64,000 nucleotides of DNA. It comes from Ascidia mentula (Eukaryota; Chordata; Ascidiacea; Phlebobranchia; Ascidiidae). The DNA lies in assembly GCA_947561715.1 (NCBI GenBank), contig OX387198.1:13640001-13704000 (forward strand), read 5' to 3'. Below the pieces are notes generated by a model that worked only from the letters and a program-made list of their open reading frames with translations, was not told the origin of the DNA and did not search any database. Position 1 is the stretch's first letter. Each line of letters opens with the position of its first letter. Below, piece by piece: positions 1 through 12,781 of the stretch. Made by a program: the position numbers and the translations under genes.

Positions 1-948
1 CGCAATAGGGGTCAAAGGTTGGACTTTGTCCAGGCTCTGATTCAAAACCTTCTCCATTGATTCAGTCCGTTCCTCAACCCTGGTCGTGCACATCGTATCA
101 TGCATTGGTTGGTTTACATTTTCGCCTCCCACTGACATACGTTGGTACTCGTGAAGAAATTTTACAATTTCCAATTTATTTGTTTCCCAAAAGTGTTTCA
201 GTTTTCGTACTTTGTTGTTACGCTCTCTTTTTGACATATCAGATGTGTAGATGATCTTGCACAAATCATGCCATGAAGAAGGGGTATTAGGGTCAAATGC
301 TGTAAATTCGGATAACGCTGTGACAATATTCTCCACATTTAAACCAAATCGATTGCGACGCCTTTTCCCTTTCGCATGCTTGGATATCGAAATCTCGATG
401 TTGGTCTTTCTCTTTTTCGCCTCCTTCATCGTTATCGTCAGATCTTCTACATTTGGTGAAAACGTGGTCAAAGGTTGAACTTTTTCCAGACTCTGATTCA
501 AAACCTCCTCCATTTTTTCTGTCCGTTCCTCAACCGTGGTCGTGCACATCTTTTCATGCAGTGGTTGGTTTAAATCTTCGTCCTCCACTGACATACGTTG
601 GTATTCGTGAAGAGATTTTTCAATTTCCAGTTTATTTCTGACCCAAAAATATTTGAGTTTCCGGATTTTGTTGTCACGTTCTCGTCTCGACAAATCTGAT
701 TTGTAAATAAATTTGCGGAATTCATGCCACCATGCCGGAATCTCCGGTTGAAATGCTGTACACGACGACGCCGCTTTCACAAATATGTCTATCGTTAGCT
801 TACCACGAAAGCGACGCTTTGTTAGTGCCAACACTTCTGCAGACTCTGTTGTTGGATTTTCCTTGTTCAAATCCACCTCCTCCATCGGTTCTGTCATTTC
901 GTTGGGCTTGTCGGTTGTACGCACTACGGGAACGATCTCGAAGTACAT
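1..948 (-). CDS. Lineage-specific protein with two long internal repeats, partial at left edge
   Basis: An open frame of 316 codons runs from an ATG at 948-946 off the left edge with no stop. A TGA lies directly upstream in frame (951-949), so this ATG is probably the true start. The protein is hydrophilic and shows no signal peptide or membrane segment. Residues about 45-160 and 197-311 are copies of one unit with a period of 152 residues (456 bp). Each unit contains a Trp-His helix followed by a basic motif (KSDLSRRER at 83-91, TSDMSKRER at 235-243), then an FW motif, LHEYQRMS, and an acidic segment ending LNQSL(E/D)KVQPL. The repeats are also close at DNA level, so the duplication is recent. 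A basic run (KGKRRRNR, 193-200) could be a nuclear signal. I do not recognise the family. Further repeats may lie beyond the edge. Confidence 0.8.
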   Translation of the reverse strand, partial: MYFEIVPVVRTTDKPNEMTEPMEEVDLNKENPTTESAEVLALTKRRFRGKLTIDIFVKAASSCTAFQPEIPAWWHEFRKFIYKSDLSRRERDNKIRKLKYFWVRNKLEIEKSLHEYQRMSVEDEDLNQPLHEKMCTTTVEERTEKMEEVLNQSLEKVQPLTTFSPNVEDLTITMKEAKKRKTNIEISISKHAKGKRRRNRFGLNVENIVTALSEFTAFDPNTPSSWHDLCKIIYTSDMSKRERNNKVRKLKHFWETNKLEIVKFLHEYQRMSVGGENVNQPMHDTMCTTRVEERTESMEKVLNQSLDKVQPLTPIA

Positions 949-1024
949 TCAACAAATATTGCAAAATATTTCAAGAAGCCGACGCAGATTTGTTGAAACT
1001 GAATGGATCTTCACTTACGCTCGG

Positions 1025-1031
1025 TTATATA
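1025..1031 (-). promoter_or_regulatory. TATA box of the repeat gene
   Basis: The minus strand reads TATATAA about 77 bp upstream of the start codon at 948, which would place transcription initiation near 995-1000. Two inverted CCAAT motifs lie further upstream (1052-1056 and 1103-1107 on the plus strand). This arrangement supports the intronless ORF as a genuine gene. Confidence 0.6.
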
Positions 1032-1109
1032 GCAGTCGAGTCGCTAATTACCCAATCTGTGCCGATAAGAAGACTCGCCGCCCGACCTTGAGCCTCGCAC
1101 CTCCAATCA

Positions 1110-2618
1110 GTAGGGAGGCCGCACTAGCCAGCAGGTGATATGTCCGATCAATCAACTCACCGCCCATTCACGATTCCGGACGCAGGGAGGCTCTAGGGTA
1201 AAAGAATTGCATTGATAATCGTTTTTTTGTGGAGATACGCAACGAAAAACGTTAACATTAGCTCATTTTATAGTGGAAAATATAAGGTAATTGATATCCT
1301 TGTAAACTTCATTTTTCTATACACAAAGGACGTTTTAATTCTTTTACGTGACCCGGCTATATGATGTATATTTTTACATTAATCTCGTGGTTTGCATTTT
1401 TGCTCGCCCAATATAATCTCGGAAAAAGAGAAAACGTGTATTGGTGTGTAAAAATGGTTGCGAGCATATGTTTGTACAAAAGGTAGCCTAATAGTCCCGT
1501 TTCAAAGTGTAGTGTTCGACGACATGTTTAAGAGTCGTTTGTCAAAGTGGGTTACATCACATTCTCCAAAAAAACTAGTGGCAAAAGTGAATAAAAAGGT
1601 TTACGTCGTAAGAGATTTTATTAATTCATTTAAATTCATAGCGTCGAACTGTCAAATAATCGGTTTAAACACATGTTAGAAATGTACCTTTAGTTTTACG
1701 CAAAGTTGGCATGACGTGTCACAGGCACGTGGGGTCCGCGGACTCCTCTGGATACATCATGGCAACAGGGTTCCTACCAATTCATTTAACATTACTTTGC
1801 GTGAAAGTTTTCAACATAAACAATCATTAGAATAGAACAACAATTATCTATGTAGTTGAAAAACCGCTAGGTTATCAAGCGAGGCGCCATAATGCGAAGG
1901 ACAATCCCTCACGGAGAATCACAGGATCGCAGGATGTACCACAAATCATATATTATCAAAATAAGCCATATATGGCTTATATAATTGCGACACTTCAAAT
2001 TCAACATTGACATAAAACAATCTTTTCAAGAATTTTCACCGCATTGTTCATTCTTCAACAACGTCAACATAACATTAAGCTGTTACAATATAACCATCTT
2101 GGCTACAATCTCGTCCATTCATCAACAACAGTTTTTATCGTAGTTTGCGAATAACCTGACATTACATGCCGGGTATATGATATTATTTAGTCAATATTAT
2201 CCTAACAAAACCCATTTGTTTCTATTTTTATATTTTAAGCATTGTCATACAATGGCCTGCAAACATAAATTCAATAAAAAATTGCAGTGTTTTTCTTTCA
2301 AATGTGACGTCTCCCAACTTATCTTAGATGACGTCAGCGTTTAAAAACCGTATTGGTTGACTGAAACTGATGTGAACTCTCGATGAACTGAGGCATGTTT
2401 GGCTTTTGGATGGGCAGATTTCAGAGTAACTTTTATAAGATAACGCAAGTTGCAGACTTGTTCAAAATATAGTTTGTGACGAAACAAGTGAATTGTATTT
2501 ATGGCGTCGATATGTATTTTACGTAATTGTATTTCACTGTTCTACAGTTTTGTCTGGACATCGAGTTCTTACACATTGTATTAGGCCGTAAAATAGATTA
2601 CATTTGGAGTCAATAAAA
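1110..2618. other. Intergenic, no gene seen
   Basis: AT-rich DNA between the divergent repeat gene and TMX1. I see no conserved frame. A 73-codon frame at 1458-1679 has no family resemblance or splice support. Confidence 0.6.
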
Positions 2619-4310
2619 ATGCCCACATGGTTGCAAGTAGTTTGTCTTTTCATCGCCATATCGTTAGTTTCTTGCCGCAAATCTGGAACCATATTGGAAT
2701 TAGATGACAGCAATTGGCATCAATGCTTAGAGGGTCAATGGATGTTAAAATTGTAAGATGTTTTGATAAAATTACAAATAACTCTACTACTATGTATGTG
2801 CATGCTCAACTGTGTATGTAACAAAACGTAATGTTGTACAAATTTAGTTTGCAATTAAGGTAGGCTAAATAAAATGACATCTTATTAGCCCACCTTAAGA
2901 GTGGCAATGTACCATGTTTTATGAATAACCTTGTTGACTGTACGTTTTTAGTTATGCGCCATGGTGTCCTGCATGTAAAGCAAATGAAGCTGACTACAAA
3001 GCTTTTGCAGAATGGAGTGATGACTTGCAAATAAATGTAGCCATGGTTGACATCACTAAAGAACCAGGTAATATGTTGCTGGCAGGTCTGTTGGTCACAC
3101 ATATAGATGGTGTATTATAACATTTTATTTTATATACAGGGTTAAGTGGGAGATTCATGGTGACGGCTCTACCAACCTTTTATTTGTGAGTATGCTTATT
3201 TGGAGTCAGCAGATCAAACCAATACATCATATATATAGTGAATTTTTTGAAGAGGCAAAAATATATTTGATTGCAATATTTAGAAACCCTGTCTTGAAAG
3301 CACTATTTATGTTTTCTACACATATCTGTGTATGTATACTGTTTTCATGGCCAGCTTTTTTGGTGTGGCACTTCTTAAACCGAATAGTTGAGGAGTTTTT
3401 CCTGAATATTTCAGTGGAAAGGATGGTGAGTTTTGGAGATACAACGGGCATCGAACATCAGATGCCATGCATGATTTTGTGGAAAGCAAACAGTGGAAGG
3501 GGGTTGAACCGATTTGGTGGGTCCGACACCCAAACTCAATACAGTACGTTAGTCTGTTTTATGTGAAAAAGTGTTTTTTTCTATGATATTAATTCTTTAT
3601 TGCTATATGCAGGATGACATTGATGTCATGGCTTTTTAAGACCTCTGTGATTATGAAGGTATGTATGCATTGCTGGTTAGGTTTCATCAAACGTATTTAC
3701 TTTTGCATATGAACCAATCAAGGTGTCAAAGAAAACCTAGAATTTGGTTTTTGTTAACTGCAGACGGAATTCTTATTATTGCATCATTTTGCTCATAAAT
3801 TGATTGCAATATATATATATATATATTTTTTTTTTCTAAGTGTATAGAACTTAAATATTTAACTCAATGAGTGCTTGTTTTACTAGAAATCTACATCTCT
3901 AAAACCAATGTTCTTCTGTAAAAGATAAAAAAAGGTTGTTTCACACAAAATAGAACATTTGCTTCTTTCCAGAATATTCATGACTCCTTAACAGAAACAT
4001 ATGGATTGTCAACGTGGATGTCGTATGCAGTATTTGGAGTCGGTACAGTGGTGACAGGTCTAGTGCTTGGTTTGGTAAGCACAAAAATCTTTGTTTGCAT
4101 GTGCTGTTCAGTTAAACGCTGACACCATTGAATTGCCAACAATCCATAGCTGTCATGTGTCTATCACAGGAAGCATCAGTCACTACAGTTTATGAAGCAT
4201 TGTCCAAAACGCTTGAGCAATTTTGTTCCTGAAAGCCTAATAGTTGCCATGCTCCAGTTTGTTTTCAGCGACAACTGCCATGGATTTTGTGTAAACAATT
4301 CCGTAACAAT

Positions 4311-4350
<40 letters not shown>

Positions 4351-5320
4351 ATTTTGATGTTGTCATTGGTGTAACATTTCGAAAATGTAATTGTTACTTT
4401 TAGCTTTTGGTTTGTGTGGTGGACATCATTTCTCCAACCAAGACAACTAGAGTTCAGGCTCCACAAGGTTTGTATTTATCCTAATTTTGGTTGACAATAT
4501 TGTTGGCTGACAACGTGCACAGTGAACTATGTGTCATCACCACACCACCATTGTTCAACAATTATAAAATGACATAGCAATGTTGATATTTACAGTAAAA
4601 ACAATTGTTGGACACACTGCATGCACAAACTGGCACATATGAAAAAATCATACATGTATGCATAATGTTGACAGTGACTGCAGAGGGTCCGTTTCATGTT
4701 CCTGAGAAACTGAAAGAAGATGGAAAAGAAGAAGAGGAGAAGGATCGGAACGATAAGAGAAGTAGAGAGAGTGAGGAGGAAGATACAGTTAATGATAACG
4801 GAAGCACAGCAACATCTGAGGATGAGGAGGAAAGGGCCTCTCAGGTAACTTGTATTGCATTGACGAAACTGTGAACCATACTGCTTTAAAGATAGTCAAC
4901 TTTGCCTACCTCCTTAGATGTATATAAACATATGTATGGTAGAGTCTGTAGCACTAAACAATGCTACTTCTAGAAGTAAAACGTCAGGAGAGCTGCGCAC
5001 CCTTGTAAACCTAGTAATGTAACGTTTAATTAATAATATCGTTACATTTAGTACAATATGTGGACAATAAAACAAGCGTGCAGTGTTTTTTAATGTTGTC
5101 ATGTTTGTTGTTTCCAAAGCATTCCCAAGAATCCGGTGGAGGGTCGCAGGCATCTCACGTTTCTCAGGAATGGGAAACCATCCATGATTTGGAAGTGGCG
5201 GACGCCGTACCGGAATCTGATGACGCCGAAACGCAAGTGCGCCAACGTAAAAATATCCCGTCTTCAGAAAATCCGGAAGATGGCGACGAAGAGGCGGGGG
5301 ACGCCCCCAAGTCTGAGTAA
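2619..5320 (+). CDS. TMX1: Thioredoxin-related transmembrane protein 1
   Basis: Type I ER membrane oxidoreductase of the protein disulfide isomerase family. Exons: 2619-2752, 2952-3067, 3140-3185, 3415-3543, 3613-3658, 3973-4074, 4404-4467, 4684-4844, 5120-5320; together 332 codons plus TAA (human TMX1 has 280). Residues 1-19 form a signal peptide. The lumenal thioredoxin domain carries the TMX1-type active site Cys-Pro-Ala-Cys (residues 50-53, in FYAPWCPACK) and the cis-proline stretch ALPTF. One membrane segment lies at about 174-197, followed by a long acidic Glu/Asp-rich cytosolic tail that accounts for the extra length. All introns are GT-AG and the exon phases close. The start is the first ATG ahead of the signal peptide. 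The family substrate preference is membrane-bound polypeptides; function here is inferred from homology. Confidence 0.95.
4312..4347. repeat. (TA)n microsatellite
   Basis: An uninterrupted run of about 17 TA units within TMX1 intron 6. Shorter TA runs occur near 3810 in the same gene and near 16940 and 17864 in transformer-2 introns. Confidence 0.9.
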
Positions 5321-6321
5321 TGTCGCTGCCAAGGCTTTCACAGCGAACTTGTATTGTACGGTATAGACAAACGGTTGTAAATTGCTTGTTCTGTGTTTGC
5401 TTCAAGCAGCCCAAGTACTATTATAAATGCAATTGGACCTACTTTATATACAGCCATGGACCACGTTCTTTAGTTCTTAAACGCGACCTGTTGCCTTTTA
5501 CGTTTTACGTGCACCAATACCGCGTTTATATTTTAAGTTTCCTCGCTATTGCACAGTAATAGCAGCAACGGTCAGATGATTCAACACTGATGCGTGAACT
5601 GCTTCGCAGAGACTGCGTGCAGTACCGAATAACCCATTGTTGACGCATGTATATTTCTGTTGAAATTGTTACTGTTTTGCTTGTTCTTGTTCCCCAATAC
5701 ATACAGAAGCACCACACGACTTTTATATGCAACCGACGATTCATTCGTATTATTGTTTAAAGCAGTTCTCGACATAGCGTAATTATTAAGAAAGTAGCCA
5801 CAGACCCCGGTTAAGAACCATTATTGTGTAAAAGTTGCATTTCAGGCAAAACGATTTGAAACGCACGATATGTTTTAATGGGAATTTGCTACAAGTAAAT
5901 AGGAATGTACAAATTGTCGATGGTTGTCACACAGTTTGCAATAGCATCACGACATGCACATCTGCATCATAAAATCAGTGCCTTAAAGAATATTGAAACC
6001 GGCACTGCTGGTACGAAAACGAAATCCCCATACAGAATATTTGCGTCATCCAACCAGGATAATTTTTGTTGCTTTGCTTAGTGGTAAAACCACTGAAAGC
6101 AACATAACAAGCCTCTTCTCAACGGCATATAATTACTGGAAACACCATGTGATGAAATTTGATACATAAACGGAAAAACGAAATTTGAACTGAAAGAATT
6201 GCAGTTTACAATTGCCAGATCGGCGAACTGGCGTCATATGCTTTGATCATATTTTAGCTATGTCAGCATATAACATAGTCACGATTGATTAAAATGAATA
6301 TATGTGTAAGTTGGGATATCT
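5321..6321. other. Intergenic space between convergent TMX1 and FOLH1-like genes
   Basis: This should hold both 3' untranslated regions. I see no canonical AATAAA close to either stop codon and no further gene. Confidence 0.6.
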
Positions 6322-9300
6322 TTATGGACGACCTTGAAGTTTCAGCAGCTCGGCGGCAGTGTTAATTTTGTAGGTCACCAAAGCTAGTTGCTGTTTGACC
6401 ACTTCCCACCTCGCCGCTTCGTCCGGTGCTCCAGCAATTTCATAGAGAGCATCTTGAAGTCCAGGAAACGAACCACTTGAGTCGTCCAACGACCCTGGTG
6501 ACCCGGAAATATGCCTGCAATACATTGCTTTATTTTTATGTAGCATTTACATGGGGTCAATGCTTTCAATTAACCAGAAGTTTTATCACAAATGCACAAG
6601 AGCTGATAGCTTCAACACATTCATACACCATTATGCCAAGCTTATTGGTAAATGTTAAACACAAGAATAGTTATAAGTGCTGCAAGCGCATACACTAGAG
6701 TTAGCCCATAGCTGATTATACCTGAGATTTGGTGCTCCAGGCAAACCATTCGGTTCAATAAAGCTCTTTTCCACGGCTAATAATCTTTCATTGAGAGCAT
6801 TCACATCCTTTACACTGCCATAAACAAAGTAAGTAATTCAAGCAAGTGAGATCTATCGTAGGGGCTAATTTACTTGTAAAGCATAACATCAGATCCTTGC
6901 AAATGTTCACGCTTATTTAACACGAGCTAAAGAACTTTACCTGTTTTTGTTTAAATCGTTGGCAATGTAGTCTTCCAGAGTAGCAGAAACGTCAGTAAAA
7001 CTTTGTCCAGCTTCAACTAGGTAATCTGTTATAAATGGCAACTCAACGATGTATTAATGTAACCTAATGTTTTTATAGAACCAACAACTTGTGACGTGGC
7101 TTAGCCTATGTATAAAGTGCAAGAAAACGCATTCATTTTTGCCTTGGCAAAACGTAAACTTGAAGCGAAAACAATTAACACTTTTGCACTTAAAAGTATT
7201 TTTTTGTAAATTAATTGCAAACAGCGATTATTCGCAAAACCTATTGTTAACTTTTTTGTTTAAATTTCATGTATAATTTTGAGAAATGGTTGTAATATAC
7301 AGTATTGTTACGTAATAATACAATTAGTTACCAAGAACAATGTCTTGCGCTTGGAGTTGAATTCCAAACTTGGAAGTGGTCGCTTCGACTTGCATCGAAA
7401 CAAAGTCCGCCAAACTTTTTACGGAGAAAGGAATGACCAAAGAGTCGCTCATTATTATCAAAGACGCACCTGCGACTTGCGCCACCGCGTGGTGTGCCAA
7501 AAAACCAGGGTCCACAAATCTATATAAGGTTTTTGGTTACGCGTACCTAAATTTAGGATATGTCTGTTAGATACTCTTTTGTCATCTTAGCATGTGTTTT
7601 GTTTTAAGTTTAGATGCATTCTAAAGGCCATCCGCTGCACATATTTTGTTAAAAAGAACTGAAAAGTTCTTATGTATAGCATATGTCATGGTGGTACAGA
7701 GGGTGCATATCATTCTAAACCGTTTAATGAAAGCGTGGGCGCTATCGTTTTACCGTGAATCTCTGGTGTTACACACATCTACACATATAGATACCTGTCC
7801 ACGTAGTCAAAGTTGTCGTACGCGGTGTGATAAGTTGGGTAGGGAGAGATGCTGTACCTCGGATCTTTGTTGCTCTACAATATAAATTATTGTAATTGTT
7901 TAAATTAATTTTGATTGTTTCATTTTTGTCGCAATGTTTCTTCATCGTGCTGAAATGTTGCGTTCAACTTTTCCCGTTAATGTTACAAAAACTAATCTAA
8001 CTCTACCAAACAAAAACAACTTTGCAACCATAAAATCTGCATTATGTGAGAGAACGGCCAGGAGGTGTTAACTGATTGCCAAGGTGGCCGGTGCTTTGCG
8101 CAGGGTAGTTTCCATATCGTCCACAAAACGAATTTTTTCTTTGGGATTCGGTTTTCTGCAAATACTTACGTTACCGCGGTAAGAGAGGTCCGCTGACGTC
8201 ACACCAAACATTTGATAAAACGGAGCGTAATCAGAGCCTGTGTACAATCGGCCGATTCTGCGGAAATATGGAACATATTGTGTCATACATTCTACACAAC
8301 GTGAATATTAGGTGACTCACAATGGAGATGTGTTGCCCGCATCAGGAAAATTCTCCTGCCAGTTTTTGTACACAGTTCCACCATTAAAGTCCTTGACCTT
8401 AAATATAACGGGGTTGGTTTTACCTTTTGCTTGATAGCAATTATGTAGCTTATATATAAGCATATAACTCAGCGTGGTCCAACAGCAAGCCCGCGGGCCA
8501 ATTTTGTGTATTTATATCCAATTTTAGTTGGCCCGCGACTTCTACCCTGACTTGGAAACACAACTTTGTACGACTGCCTACGCATGGCCGCAACCAAAAT
8601 TTCCGTGGACATGACCGCTTACGATAAGGGAGTAGCTCTACCACAAACATCGTATTAATTAAAGATTATTTTGTGTTATTGTACTAGCAAACAACAAGTT
8701 TGTTTATGAATAAATTCCGTGTACATGTAATCAAGATTTCTTATGTAGTAACACTGACCGGCGGGATAAACTCATGTTTTTTTATGGCCCGCCACAAAAT
8801 TAAGTTGGACCACACTGATATGGCCTGTACCAATCACATACATAAACCAATCATAAGACGGACAGGTTTAACTTTCATCCGTTTACAATACCATTTGTGA
8901 TGCTTGATACAGTACTGGGGTCATCAGAGGGCTGGCTCTAGCAAAAAACGACTGGTTTGCAAACACGGCGATGTCGACGTTAATATAACTCAGCGCTCGT
9001 TGCGTCAACATCTGCACGTTGTCCTCCGCCCACTCGGTGGAGCCCAAGAGGCCGAATTCTTCAGAGCCCCAACTTCCGAACACAATGCTCCTGGAAGATT
9101 CGGGATTGTTGAACCAATGTAATTATGTTTGCGCTATCTTGTTCAATAAGGATACGGGAAAATGTAATTACGTGTGTTAGTTTAGTTAATATTTTAATAT
9201 ATGAGAGAATCTGTAAGTGGCTATAAAACGTTAATCGGTTAAAAAGGTTTGTGTAGTTGCATAACCTGTCATTACTACTTGAATAGAGCAGCTAATTTAA

Positions 9301-12300
9301 GAATAAGAGCAACTTATTCTTTTATTTTTTCGACAAAGAAACCTCTCGGTGTCACATGTAACATGTAAATTTTTAATCCCCGTTGAAAGCCGCAAAATAC
9401 AAACACCTGCGTGGTCTCCAGCCTTGCTTTAACATTTCTCCCATCTGTCGGGTAATTTCCATCATACAAGCTGTTCCGGATCCAGGATCAACCGCCCCAT
9501 AAACCCAAGAGTCTCTGTGGTTTCCGTACATCACGTATTTGTCTGGTTCTTCAGATCCACGAATGATGCCTTTGATTAAAAAAAAAATGAGGTGTTAATT
9601 GTTATTTTTATTTCAAAACGCAGCACAGTTCCTGTGCGTAGCACATGGAAAATTTAACTGAAAATATAGTATGTTTTGTGCATTTTATCATGCATTGCAG
9701 ATAGTGTAGCGAGCCATTCTTTTTTTAATGATATTATCTTACGATTACGTTTAAAATTCCTTTTTAAAATCTGTTCATTAAACTACTGTTACATCTTTAT
9801 TAAAGGGGTTATATCAGCTGATTCTACACACAGTATTGCCAAAGCATCGAAATGGCTGCATTGGTTATGTTATACTGTCATTGTGAATCTTTAGTTACCA
9901 ATCACGTTGTTGGATTCTCTGATGTCGTATATATTGTTCGATACCAATCTCACGTTGTTATCTTGGTCTGGAGCTTTGAAGCCTGGTCCAGCCATAATAG
10001 TTGGAACGGCCAGGCCTGTTGTAAAGTGCCCTGGCGCGGTCGTTCCACCCAAGTTACTTGAAATTGAAACAAAAGCAGTTAATTGGTTTGGAACAAACAA
10101 TGCTTGTAAATTATCACAGCCACCATACCATCATATGTCAAACGACTAATCCAACAATCAAAGTATCAACTTAAGCAGTTCATTTCCCTGAATGACTTCA
10201 TTCAGAACTTTCACAAAAACAGCCGAGAATTAGATGCTTGTCAGAAGCAAAATATTAGGCAGCAAATGCGCAGTAACGTAATCTAACAAGAACTTCTCTA
10301 ACAAGAAGGAAAACGTGAAGTTGGAGAAGTGCTAATTGTCAGGACAATTCTCAGCTACATACTCCAGGAAGAACTTGGCGTCGTCGTAGTTAATAGGTTG
10401 CAGGGGAATTGGAGGAAACAAACCAATATCCTCTTCTGGTACCCGGTAAGCATAAGACGTGGAAGGGTAACCTGGTGTAGATGGATCTCCGTAATCACCC
10501 AAGGCTGAACCACGCTGAACGCCAGTTCCTGGCAAACTTGCGTCTTCCGGGTATCCTTTACGAAAAGATAAAAATTTGTTACTATACTGTTGTGTAAAGG
10601 TGGAGGTGCCTTTCAAGAAATGTGTGTATACTTTTACTGTATAGGCGGAAGGAAGCCAGCAATGGTGCAAGTCAAATTATCTACTTTGTTCGCTAAATAT
10701 CATTACACACTACATTTCTAATGTTTCATTCTTACGTCACAATTGTATTGTGCTAAGATTGTCGAGAGGAGAACTGATTGACTGTCAAATCACTTATGCT
10801 CCCATTTAGGTCGCGAAACATCAGGACTATTTTTTGTGTCGCGCCAAAAAATACTTTCCGAGCCCTGGTCTATACAAACAAACCGCCTATTGGCACAAAA
10901 CAAATATTAAACTTGCGTTGCAGTTTGCTTTAATAATGCCCACTCGGCAAAAAATTATTGCCAGCAGTTTTTAATTACCTTTTTGCACTCCTGTTACTAT
11001 TTTACACACACACCATTAAATCACTCACCCTGTTCATTTTCAGCTACCCAACTTTCAGGATCAGAATAAACCAAGGCCCCTTTTACTCCGTACTTGAATC
11101 CCACCGATGCTTTACCACCTCTTCCAACACCTCCACCATATTTGACCAACACGATCGAGCCGCTGACATTAACACCGGCGTTTGCAAGAGCTTGGTAATC
11201 CTCATCACTTCCAAAGTTGGCAAAAATCAGTTTTGCCTGCAAGACAAAACACATTCGGTTCAGATTGTCAACAGACGTTGTACATTTGTTCGTACATAAT
11301 CCTCGAAAATTTTGAACCAAATTTTAGTTTTATGATGTCATAACTCAGTCTTATAGCCAGAGGTATTGCTTTACACAACTATGTGTGGTTTGCGACTCTT
11401 TTAATATTTTTTATGCAAATTGCTTCGCCACACTCTAGAGGGCCTGTAAGCGCAAAGCAAAGTGTCGAACACAACACAAAATCTAAGCATCAGCAGAACC
11501 TATAGGTATACAGTACGGCAGTTGATATACCCCGTCTAAAGATCCATATAGCATTATAACATATTCAGCAACGTACGTTCTATCTAACAGATGCAGTAGA
11601 ATTTATTGAGATAATTGCTTTGCGACACGGCTATGCATCGCAAACGTCATCTCGAGTAGTCTATATCTTAATGTCATACCAACCGTCACATCTCCTTTTG
11701 GACCGAAGGCGTTAAAATAGGGCACAATGGTTTCTGGGTCAGCCATTACTTCTGGATACACAGTCTCACTCATCTTCGCCGAAAACACCGCCGATCCTGT
11801 ATTGTCAACAACTGTAACAGAGTTCGGTTTCGCTGCGTCCTCGTTCAGAAAACCATGCATGATCTGATATGGGGTTAGATAGGCCTCATCCAACTGCTGA
11901 AGCCAAAGATCCCGAATATAGTTGGCAAGCTCCACATCTCTTGGCGATGTCGCCATATGAGGTTTGTCGGAAATATATCTTAAAGAAATAAAACAATCAT
12001 ATAAAAGTAAGGTATCGCAGGCTTATAATCAAAATGCGAGAGCTGATATCGCCATATATAAAAGGGCCTGCGCCCTGCTATGCCAAAGCATGGTATTACC
12101 TGTGCGTCATATGAATGTGTATGTGATACGTGAAAAACTAAAAAAGCCCACTATACATCGGCGCCTTTTATACAATAGGTAAATAAACTGGCCAGGAGCC
12201 TATACGAGTCCTAAATGTGGAAATCTGCCGATAAATGCCTAAATTCAAATTCTTTTGGGCCATTTACGATATAGTAACTATATATTTATATATAGCAACA

Positions 12301-12652
12301 TGCTTTACAGCATAAAGTAGGCCTACTATACAGCAACCAGACTGCTTCTATTGCAATTGCTTCTTATCAGTTACTATTTAGCATATTTCATCTTGATATG
12401 TACAAACAGTTACAGCAGGCGAATATTGAGCTCAACAGATAATTTCACTCACTGTAAATTGTTTTTAATATTGCCAGGATCAAGACCATTTATGAAGTTG
12501 TATACGTTGTTTTCATCGAGATCCTGAAAGTACGTTTCGACGTCCTTGACCCAACTGGGACTGGTAGGGTGTGCAAAGTAACCGATTATCACACCCAACC
12601 CTATTCCAACCACCCCAACAGCAACACTAATAAAAACTGCTTTTTTGCTCAT
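6322..12652 (-). CDS. FOLH1: Glutamate carboxypeptidase II / NAALADase-like M28 metallopeptidase
   Basis: Type II membrane zinc exopeptidase of the FOLH1/NAALAD2 (transferrin-receptor-like) family, which hydrolyses N-acetyl-aspartyl-glutamate and folyl-polyglutamate. Exons (minus): 12652-12453, 11978-11684, 11236-11029, 10555-~10346, ~10030-9899, 9569-9407, 9090-8892, 8397-8321, 8257-8170, 7874-7795, 7519-7332, 7025-6941, 6814-6722, 6514-6322. The total is about 736 residues (human FOLH1 750). A membrane anchor lies at residues 5-28. All five zinc ligands are visible: His in GNHRDSW, Asp in VDPGSG, Glu in SEEFGLLGS, Asp in YINVD and His in YHTAYD. The helical dimerisation domain ends the protein. 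The exon 4/5 junction is the only poor one: a weak GT donor gives a phase-correct join that restores a Trp. FOLH1 versus NAALAD2 orthology cannot be decided. Confidence 0.93.
8470..8817. mobile_element. Nonautonomous hAT-like element in a FOLH1-like intron
   Basis: About 348 bp bounded by inverted termini CAGCGTGGTCCAAC (left) and CAGTGTGGTCCAAC (right, read inward); 13 of 14 positions match. GC-rich GGCCCGC-type motifs sit just inside both ends. Flanking 8-mers share only ATAT, so the target duplication has decayed. No transposase frame is present. The CAGNG start suggests the hAT superfamily. Confidence 0.65.
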
Positions 12653-12775
12653 AATTCGGCGCCTGTTTCTGTGACAGCAAGTTGGAAATAAGTGATGATA
12701 TTCTGCAGTCGTTGGTGCCAGCGCACAAAATAATACCGCTTGTTTGATTAAACGCTGCAGTTTAGGTTTTTGGGG

Positions 12776-12781
12776 TATATA
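12776..12781 (-). promoter_or_regulatory. TATA-like element upstream of the FOLH1-like gene
   Basis: TATATA about 125 bp upstream of the FOLH1-like start codon. A splice-acceptor-like CTGTCACAG (AG at 12670-12669) sits between it and the ATG, so a leader intron or spliced-leader addition is possible. Confidence 0.3.

Noticed and set aside
732..1138. Plus-strand frames of 117-119 codons
   Set aside because: They lie antisense to the repeat gene or its promoter. The minus-strand frame is longer and has the internal repeats.
8068..8169. Extension of FOLH1-like exon 9 to a stop
   Set aside because: A strong GTAAGT donor ends the exon at 8170 and the conserved frame resumes at 7874 with the zinc-binding YHTAYD; the extension is intron.
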